39,351 bases of DNA from Deltaproteobacteria bacterium (GTDB lineage: Bacteria; Myxococcota_A; Polyangia; JACPQR01): NCBI GenBank assembly GCA_016190375.1, contig JACPQR010000109.1, forward strand, positions 1 through 39,351. The letters run 5' to 3'. The translations under genes were made by a program, and so were the position numbers. A model generated the notes under the pieces. It had not been told where the DNA came from. It did no database searches and worked only from the letters and a program-made list of their open reading frames with translations. Positions 33,568 to 39,351 of this stretch are shown here, piece by piece (position 1 is the first letter of the stretch; each line of letters starts with the position of its first letter).

Positions 33568-35073
33568 TTACCTCAATGGGACGGGGCGGAGCGACACCTG
33601 GCCCCCGCTCACGGTGACCTGGAACCTCACCGAGCCGACGCCGTACTTCTTCGCCAGCGCCTGCTCGTTCGAGCGGAGCTTCTCGAGGAACTTGTCCTGC
33701 GTGATGTGCTCCACCCGCTCGCCGAGCTGCTTCTTGGCGTCGACGTACTCCTTGAACACCCTCGCGTAGTATGCCGCGGGAGCCTCCGCGGCAAGCGCCG
33801 CTGGATCGGCGGCCGGACCGCCCGCGGGCGCCGCGTCGCCCACCGCGAGGTTGTCGGTCCACTCCCCTGCGGCGGGTCTGGCGGCCGCGCCGCCTCCCGC
33901 GCCCGCGCCGGTCTGCGGTCTCGGGGGCGCACCCTCCTCTCCCCCGGCTCCGCCCTCCTCGTCGCCTTCCTCGACGCCCGTGAGGGTGTTGATGAGCTGG
34001 TTGATGCGATAGGCGAGCCCGCCGACCTCCGGGCTCTCTATCTCCAGCCGGTGGTTGACGTCGCCGTTGATCACCCGGAGGACGCCGTCCTCGATCTGCT
34101 CGATGGGCTTGAGGAAGTGGTTCGAGAGGAGGAGCCCCATCACCGCAACGCCGATGAGCGCGAGGATCGTGCAGATGAGCACGCTGGTCGTCGCTCCGAC
34201 CGGCGAGAGCGCCTGCGTCACGGACGCGAGCATGACGTAGCCCGCATCGTGGTTGTAGCGCTGGCCCGGCAGCGGCGCGGCGATGGCCACGTAGTCGCTT
34301 CCGGCAATGGCCACTGGGAACCTGTTCGAGGCCGAACGCTGCTGGATCGCGGTCGCCAGGGCGGGGGTCACTGCCTTGGCCATCTCGCGCGCGGGCGAGC
34401 TGTCGCCGCCACCCGGCCCCGCGCCTTCCAGCGAGGTCGAGTAGAGCCGGCCCTTGGTGAAGTAGCCAATCTCCTTCGCAAACCGCGCCTTTTCGGCCCT
34501 GGCCTGCCCGTTCGAGATGTCGAAGCCCACGACCAGCGCGCCGATGACCCCGTTGTCCCTGACGATGGGAGCGGCGGCGATGTCGAGGAGCAACGCATCG
34601 AACTGCCAGATGTCGGTGATCGGGTCGCCGCGCAGCGCGAAGCGGATCGACGGGAACTCCGTCCCGAGGTCGCGCATGAAGTGAGCGTTGGGATCGACGT
34701 TGCGCGAGATGATCCGACCTCGTTCGTCGGTCAGCGCGACGAGCTCGGGTCGCCGGCCCATCTGCCCCCGGTCCTCGAGCGCGGCCGACATCGCCTGCGC
34801 CTCGACGAAGGCGGCTCGCCGGCGGTCGTCGGAGCCGGCGGGCGCCGTGAAGACGGCGACGGCCGACTGGCCGCGGGCCCGCTGGCGGACCAGGTCCTCG
34901 AGCAGGCGACCCGCGAGCATTCGGGAGTCCTCGAACAGAGACTGGTCTCGGCTCAGCGAGCCCTCGACCTCCTGCTCGAAGTACGACTTCAGGCTGCTGC
35001 GCACCAGGAGGTAGCCGGCCAGGCCGCAGACAAGCACTACTATGAAGTTCGCTCCTATGATCTTGAGCCGCAT
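33568..35073 (-). CDS. Membrane sensor with Cache-like domain, HAMP and MXAN_5187-type C-terminal domain
   Basis: The product is 501 aa. GGAGG before the ATG supports the start. TM1 lies at about 5-25 (IIGANFIVVLVCGLAGYLLV). A periplasmic sensing region (about 26-285) resembles a double Cache domain (LVALTDERGRIISRNVDP, GVIGALVVGFDISNGQA). TM2 lies at about 290-313 (LICTILALIGVAVMGLLL). A HAMP domain (about 314-370: HFLKPIEQIEDGVLRVINGD) precedes a low-complexity Gly/Ala/Pro linker. The C-terminal domain of about 85 residues (YYARVFKEYVDAKKQLGE, ITQDKFLEKLRSNEQALAKK) matches what I recall as the MXAN_5187 family tail. There is no kinase or cyclase, so the output is probably by protein contact, perhaps with the HEAT protein encoded next. 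The ligand is unknown. Confidence 0.82.
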   Translation of the reverse strand: MRLKIIGANFIVVLVCGLAGYLLVRSSLKSYFEQEVEGSLSRDQSLFEDSRMLAGRLLEDLVRQRARGQSAVAVFTAPAGSDDRRRAAFVEAQAMSAALEDRGQMGRRPELVALTDERGRIISRNVDPNAHFMRDLGTEFPSIRFALRGDPITDIWQFDALLLDIAAAPIVRDNGVIGALVVGFDISNGQARAEKARFAKEIGYFTKGRLYSTSLEGAGPGGGDSSPAREMAKAVTPALATAIQQRSASNRFPVAIAGSDYVAIAAPLPGQRYNHDAGYVMLASVTQALSPVGATTSVLICTILALIGVAVMGLLLSNHFLKPIEQIEDGVLRVINGDVNHRLEIESPEVGGLAYRINQLINTLTGVEEGDEEGGAGGEEGAPPRPQTGAGAGGGAAARPAAGEWTDNLAVGDAAPAGGPAADPAALAAEAPAAYYARVFKEYVDAKKQLGERVEHITQDKFLEKLRSNEQALAKKYGVGSVRFQVTVSGGQVSLRPVPLR

Positions 35074-35226
35074 GTCCCTCCATCCTCACCGCCGGTCCCC
35101 AGGATCGCCGGGTGGGCCGAGGGGCCCCAACTCGCGCTCCAAGGCTCTTTCCGGGGCCTCATGGTCGCCGGTGGCTTTCCAGGTCGTCGCTGTGGCTGTC
35201 GAAGTAACACTGACATTCTCGATACG

Positions 35227-38097
35227 TCAAGGCTCGATCCCCGCGGGGGGCACGGCCAGGTAGAGCGCCGCCGCCCTTTCCGGGTAGCCCAGGGCCAGGT
35301 AAGCGTCGGCCACCGCCATCCTTCGGCCGGCCTCGCCGGGGCCCGCACGCCAGGCGGCCAACCGCTCCGGCAGCTCCGTCCAGGCCTCGTGCTCCGAGAG
35401 CCCGGCGGCGCGGGCTTCGAGCATCCTCTGCGCAGCCCGAGCCACCGGCTGCGCCGGGCCGAGGGCGAGCGCCGCGCGCGGCCGGCCCGCCGAGACCAGC
35501 GCCCGAGCGAGGCGGGCCCGGTCGAGCCCCGCTGCCTCGGGCGGCCGGTCGAGCCGCCCCGCCAGGGCTCGGACGATCACGTCGGAGCCCCAGCGGCCGA
35601 AGCGGACGAGATCGAGCGGCGCGCGGAACTCGACGAACGGGTGGTCGTCGCGATTCGGGATCGCGCCGCGTGAGAAGGTCCGTACCCGCTGCCCGGAGAC
35701 GATGACCCTGCTCGCGACGTCCTCGGCAGTCCTGACGCCGATCGTGGCGAGCACGGAGGGCAGCGCGGACGCCGGCTCGCGCCACCGCGCCGGCCGATCG
35801 CCGCAGACGAGGAGGAGATCCCCGCGCGAGTGGACCATGCGCAGGACGGTCACGCTGGGAAAAGCGCGGACGAGCGCGGCCAGGACGGAGCGGACGCTGT
35901 CCACCGAGATCTCGTAGGCCTGAAGCCACTGCACGAAGACCCCCCCTGACGCCAGGCGCCGGCGGACCAGCCGGAAGAACTCCTCGGTGAAGAGGTTCGA
36001 GGCCCCCGACACCCATGGGTTGGACGGCTCCGACACGATCGCAGCGTAGCGGCGGGGGTCGAGGAGCAAGAGGTTCCGCCCGTCCTCGAGGCGGGTGAGC
36101 ACGCGGCGAGCGTCCGGCGCCACGAAGCCCGCGAAGACCCGTGAGGCCCGGATCACCTCGGCCTCCAGCTCCACCGCGACGACGCGCCGCCGCTCCGCGG
36201 GATTCAGGCCTCGAGAGAGCGTCGCCACGGTGACACCGCTCCCCCAGCCGATCACCAGCGCGTCTCCCGCCGGCAGGTCGAGGAAGAGAGGCAGCGCTCC
36301 GGACAGGACCTGCGTCTCCATGTCCCCGGACGGCAGGACCGTGCCCGTGACCGGCGGCTCTCCCGCTCGGTGGCGGACCGTCAGGGATGCGTCGGGCTTG
36401 CCGTTGACGCGGAGCGCGTAGGCAGTCATCACGACGCCGGGCGCCCGCGTGCCCAGAGTCGTCTCGGTGACCGCGACGGTGGTCGTGATCCCGTCGTGGT
36501 GCTCGAGGACGACCGAGCGCCGCACGGGCTCGAACCCGGTCCTGACGACGTCGTCGATCTGGAGCCCGGTCGCGCGGGGCAGGGCCGCCGCGCTCTGGTC
36601 CTGGTCGATGCCGGCCGCGACCTCCGACGCCGTCGACAGCCGGAAGACCCCGGCGTTCATCGCGCGCAGGTTCCAGGGTCGCGACATCGAGGGAACGAAA
36701 GCGATGACCGCGACGACCGCGGCCGCGACCACGAGGGTTCCCCTCCGCGAAGCGCCGAGCGCGGCGAAAGCAAGCCCGGCCAGGGCCGAGCCGACGACGA
36801 GCGCCACCAGCGAACGCTGCAGTCCGAGGAGCGGGATGAGCACGAAGCCGCCGAGGAAGGAGCCCACGATCGCGCCCGCCGTGTTGGCGGAGTAGACCTG
36901 GCCGATCGCGCGAGCGGACCCGTGGCGCGGCGGTGCCTGCGCGGAGCCGGCATGCCAGGAGAGCATGGCGGGAAAGAGCATCCCGAGGAAGAACGTCGGC
37001 AAGAGGACGACGGAGCCCGCGAGGGCGGCCTGCGCGAGGAGCGCCGGCACGGGCCCCTGCGGGATCATCCGGATGAGGACGAGGAAGACGGCCGGCAGAT
37101 CGTCGAGGAAGAGGAGGCCCGCCGCGGCCGTCCCGGCCACGAGGAGCTCGGCGATGGCGAGGTTCTGAGCCTGGCCCGGCTGGCTGGCCGTCCGCCGGCT
37201 GTAGACCCAGGCTCCGGAGGCGAGGCCGAAGAGGTACGAGGACAGGAGGATCGCGAACGAGTAAGCGGATGAGCCGATCACGAGCTGCAGGGCGCGCTGC
37301 CAGACCTCCTCGTAGATCATCGCGACCCCGCCGGAGACCGCGAAGACGAGGAGAGCCAGCCTCGAGCGCAGGGGCGACGGGCCGGCGCTCGCGGCCGTCG
37401 TGCGCCCGAGCGAGGACTGCGAGCCGGGCTCCTCGACGCTCCGTGCGAGGAAGAGGACCAGCGCGGCGACGGTCAGGTTCGTCGCTGCGGCGGCGAAGGT
37501 CGTGACGCGCACGCCCACCGCGGGCAAGAGCACGAACCCGGTCGCCAGGGTGCCGGCGACGGCGCCGAGCGTGTTCGCGGCGTAGAGCCTGCCGGCCTCC
37601 GACCCCAGGTGCCCGCCACCCCTCTCGGCGAAGGCCTTGCCAGCCAGCGGCAGCGTCGCTCCCATCAGCGTGGTCGGAACGATCAGGACGGCCAGCGCGA
37701 GGACGAACCGGAAGAGCGCGCCCCAGAGGACGCCGTGGCCCATCCGATTGCCGAGGGCGAGGACCGGCAGGAGCGACTCGCCCGAGAGCGGCAAGACGAG
37801 CGCCGCGATGCCGATGCAGGCCTCGACGATCGCGTACGCGCGGAGCAGCCTCGCGCGGTCCCAGTGGGGCCGGTCGGCAATCCGACCGGCGGCGAGCGAC
37901 CCGAGCGCGAGGCCCGCCATGAAGGCGGTGAAGACGGTCGCGGCGGCGTAGCCCGTCGAGCCGAAGAGGATCGTCAGCCGGCGGAACCATACGGACTCGA
38001 AGACGAGGCTCGTCGCGCCGGTCAGGAAGAAGGCGAAAGGGAGGAGCGCGAGGCGCGCCTCGGCGCCTCGACGCTGGACGGCAGGGATCCCTGTCAC
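35227..38097 (-). CDS. Fused MFS-like membrane protein / spermidine-synthase-like domain
   Basis: The product is 956 aa. The GTG start overlaps the stop of the upstream gene by four bases (GTGA). The N-terminal half (to about residue 465) has about 13 hydrophobic helices in two blocks, as in fused MFS/spermidine synthase proteins (FGSTGYAAATVFTAFMAGLA, LMGATLPLAGKAF, GQVYSANTAGAIVGSFLGGF). After a linker comes a Rossmann-type domain with SAM-site elements (DALVIGWGSGVTVATLSRG near 615, VVAVELEAEV, RRVLTRLEDGRNLLL). The loop that carries the catalytic aspartate in true aminopropyltransferases reads SEPSNPWVSG here. The final 130 residues look helical and TPR-like. Members of this group are widespread; their substrates are mostly unknown and polyamine synthesis should not be assumed. 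Confidence 0.85.
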   Translation of the reverse strand: MTGIPAVQRRGAEARLALLPFAFFLTGATSLVFESVWFRRLTILFGSTGYAAATVFTAFMAGLALGSLAAGRIADRPHWDRARLLRAYAIVEACIGIAALVLPLSGESLLPVLALGNRMGHGVLWGALFRFVLALAVLIVPTTLMGATLPLAGKAFAERGGGHLGSEAGRLYAANTLGAVAGTLATGFVLLPAVGVRVTTFAAAATNLTVAALVLFLARSVEEPGSQSSLGRTTAASAGPSPLRSRLALLVFAVSGGVAMIYEEVWQRALQLVIGSSAYSFAILLSSYLFGLASGAWVYSRRTASQPGQAQNLAIAELLVAGTAAAGLLFLDDLPAVFLVLIRMIPQGPVPALLAQAALAGSVVLLPTFFLGMLFPAMLSWHAGSAQAPPRHGSARAIGQVYSANTAGAIVGSFLGGFVLIPLLGLQRSLVALVVGSALAGLAFAALGASRRGTLVVAAAVVAVIAFVPSMSRPWNLRAMNAGVFRLSTASEVAAGIDQDQSAAALPRATGLQIDDVVRTGFEPVRRSVVLEHHDGITTTVAVTETTLGTRAPGVVMTAYALRVNGKPDASLTVRHRAGEPPVTGTVLPSGDMETQVLSGALPLFLDLPAGDALVIGWGSGVTVATLSRGLNPAERRRVVAVELEAEVIRASRVFAGFVAPDARRVLTRLEDGRNLLLLDPRRYAAIVSEPSNPWVSGASNLFTEEFFRLVRRRLASGGVFVQWLQAYEISVDSVRSVLAALVRAFPSVTVLRMVHSRGDLLLVCGDRPARWREPASALPSVLATIGVRTAEDVASRVIVSGQRVRTFSRGAIPNRDDHPFVEFRAPLDLVRFGRWGSDVIVRALAGRLDRPPEAAGLDRARLARALVSAGRPRAALALGPAQPVARAAQRMLEARAAGLSEHEAWTELPERLAAWRAGPGEAGRRMAVADAYLALGYPERAAALYLAVPPAGIEP

Positions 38098-39104
38098 TGC
38101 GCGGCCGGCGGAGGAGGCGCGAGAGCGGAGGCCGGTGTTGGCGCGACGACGCCGCGAAGCCCGCGACGGGGGGGAATCTGTCGGGTCTCGCTCGAGGCAC
38201 CCTCCACGAAGTACAGGACGACGCTGGTCAGGCCGAGGAAGAGGGCGCCGGCGAAGCTCATGTCGGCGCGATTCGCGAGGTCTCCGGCCTGGTCGTACAG
38301 CCGGAGCTGCTCCTCGCCCGTCGCCCGGCCGGCGTCATTCGAGCGTCCGTAGGCCGCGACCCCGAACGCGACGCCGACGCCGGTCGCGACCACGGCGGCT
38401 CCCCCGACCACCCAGGTCCACAGCCGGCCGGCGGCGCGGGTCTCGTACCGTGTTGCAGGCTCGAGGTCGACGACCGCGGTGGCGATCTCGCCCGGTCGGG
38501 CGCCGACACGCGCGACGAAGCGCTGCATCCCTTCCGCCTCTGCCACGAGCGAGCTGCGCGGGCCGACGCGGAGCGGTCGTTCCAGCGGCGTTGCCGCGGG
38601 CGATCCGCCGTCGACGCTCACGGTCGTCGCGGCCTCGCGCGAGGTGACCCTCAGGAGGCCGTACCCGGCGCGTTGCCGCCTGGTCTGCCTTGCGAGCTCC
38701 CTCGTCCGTCTCAGCTCGGCGAGCTTCGCCTCGACCTCGGGCCGATCGGGGGGCTCCACCTTCTCTCGCAGGTAACGCTCGTAGTACTGGATCGCCGGGT
38801 CGAGCTCCTGGAGCTGCTCGTAGCAGCGCGCGATGTTGTAGGCGATGTCGGCAGACGGCACCAGCGAGGACGCGAGCTCGAAGTCGTGGATCGCGTCGCG
38901 GTAGCGGTGAGCGTCGTAGTGCGACATCCCCGACTGGAAGCGCTCCCGAGCCTGGGCCATTCTCGCGGGATCTTCGGGGCTCGGCGCCGGCTGCGCGGGA
39001 ACCACTGGCGCGTCGGGCGGCCGGGGCGTCGCCGGCGGGGACTGCGCCCACGCCGAGCCCGCCGCGAGGATTGCGAGGACCGATGCGAAGAAAGCCAGCC
39101 GCAA
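38094..39104 (-). CDS. TPR membrane protein with PEGA-like domain
   Basis: The product is 336 aa. The frame is open to the window edge, but upstream of about 39110 it only translates a hexamer repeat. The TTG at 39104 starts a good signal peptide (MRLAFFASVLAILAAGSAWA) and is chosen. After a Pro-rich stretch, TPRs lie at about 45-125 (QSGMSHYDAHRYRDAIHDFE, DIAYNIARCYEQLQELDPAI). A PEGA-like beta domain follows (about 150-215: GLLRVTSREAATTVSVDGG, LVAEAEGMQRFVARV), then two membrane helices (WTWVVGGAAVVATGVGVAFG near 230 and FAGALFLGLTSVVLYFVEG near 285) and a Pro/Ala tail. Proteins of this TPR-PEGA-TM form are common in Myxococcota; PEGA domains are thought to bind surface polymers. It is coupled to the MFS-synthase gene by a four-base overlap. 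Confidence 0.8.
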   Translation of the reverse strand: MRLAFFASVLAILAAGSAWAQSPPATPRPPDAPVVPAQPAPSPEDPARMAQARERFQSGMSHYDAHRYRDAIHDFELASSLVPSADIAYNIARCYEQLQELDPAIQYYERYLREKVEPPDRPEVEAKLAELRRTRELARQTRRQRAGYGLLRVTSREAATTVSVDGGSPAATPLERPLRVGPRSSLVAEAEGMQRFVARVGARPGEIATAVVDLEPATRYETRAAGRLWTWVVGGAAVVATGVGVAFGVAAYGRSNDAGRATGEEQLRLYDQAGDLANRADMSFAGALFLGLTSVVLYFVEGASSETRQIPPRRGLRGVVAPTPASALAPPPPAAQ

Positions 39105-39192
39105 GCGCCGACGAGGATAGCACCCGGCTCGAGCTTGCGGCAATTCGGCGGAGATCGAGGGGTGCGTTGCACGGTCCGGGGTTTCGCCAGAC

Positions 39193-39334
39193 GTAGAGGT
39201 AGACGTAGACGTAGGCGTGGTCGTGGACCTTGACGGCGACGGCGACCTGGACGTCGGCGGCCCACGTTTGACGCGACCAGCCCTGCGACACCCGGGGAGC
39301 GTCCAGGTCCACGTCCACGTCCACGTCGCCGTCA
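39193..39334. repeat. Degenerate hexanucleotide arrays arranged as nested inverted repeats
   Basis: Ten hexamers (39193-39252) of the kind GTAGAC, GTGGAC and GGCGAC face four hexamers of GTCCAC/GTCCAG (39301-39324) and a tail. Two perfect inverted pairs nest: TGACGGCGAC (39231-39240) with GTCGCCGTCA (39325-39334), and GACCTGGAC (39244-39252) with GTCCAGGTC (39301-39309). The 48 bases between the arms are not repetitive. No gene is seen from 39105 to 39351. Confidence 0.8.
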
Positions 39335-39351
39335 TGGACCACGTCAACGGC

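Noticed and set aside
35158..35226. Promoter of the MXAN_5187-type sensor gene (minus-strand TTGACG at about 35222-35227)
   Set aside because: No acceptable -10 element lies at 16-18 bases, so it is not listed as a feature.
38094..39347. Start of the TPR/PEGA gene at the far right edge
   Set aside because: Upstream of 39104 the frame translates hexamer repeats (WTWTWT, TSTSTS); a signal peptide starts at TTG 39104.

Overview
The window is high-GC DNA with codon use and gene families typical of Myxococcota (deltaproteobacterial predators and relatives). Many long tetratricopeptide (TPR) proteins, MXAN_5187-type and HEAT-repeat proteins and a Glt-type envelope machine all point there. The set-up differs from the Myxococcus xanthus locus, which suggests a deeper or less studied lineage. 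I see no rRNA, tRNA, CRISPR array, insertion sequence or prophage.

Layout. (1) 2-1577 (+): the 3' end of one gene and a complete proline-rich lipoprotein gene, each ending in an AgmX/PglI-type (TonB-like) C-terminal domain. (2) 1578-23727 (-): a 22-kb cluster, read right to left as gltC, gltD, gltE, gltF, gltG, a 299-aa TPR envelope protein, then an 11.7-kb gene for a 3901-aa TPR giant resembling GltI/AgmK. A strong promoter lies ahead of gltC. Internal promoters are proposed before gltF and before the 299-aa TPR gene, with a hairpin terminator after gltG. (3) 24195-25155 (+): a 19-cysteine lipoprotein and a YraN/UPF0102 protein. (4) 25156-26716 (-): a HEAT-repeat secreted protein and a HAMP membrane protein. 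(5) 26894-30865 (+): a PfkB sugar kinase, a membrane protein with regulatory-like beta domains, and FtsY. (6) 31003-32835 (+): two outer-membrane beta-barrel proteins of the GltA/GltB type with their own promoter. (7) 32836-39104 (-): a HEAT protein, an MXAN_5187-type sensor, a fused MFS/spermidine-synthase-like protein and a TPR/PEGA-like membrane protein. (8) 39105-39351: a degenerate hexanucleotide repeat with nested inverted arms.

How it fits together. In M. xanthus the Glt proteins form a trans-envelope complex for gliding: cytoplasmic GltI, inner-membrane GltG/GltJ, periplasmic GltC-F, outer-membrane GltA/B/H/K. The related Nfs complex exports spore coat. There the glt genes lie in two distant clusters, while here C-D-E-F-G-I and the A/B barrels lie within about 32 kb. 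GltH, GltJ and the AglRQS motor are not visible here. The C-D-E-F-G order also resembles the nfs operon, so the load moved by this machine (adhesin or polysaccharide) is open.

The most notable signals are this combined locus, a quantised 72-residue super-repeat in the giant, a degenerate M48-peptidase-like C-terminus in the same protein, and three convergent gene junctions at which the two stop codons abut with no spacing and form perfect palindromes. There is also a shared mature N-terminal motif in the GltC- and GltB-type proteins, and a yraN gene with a perfect ribosome site but no legal start codon.
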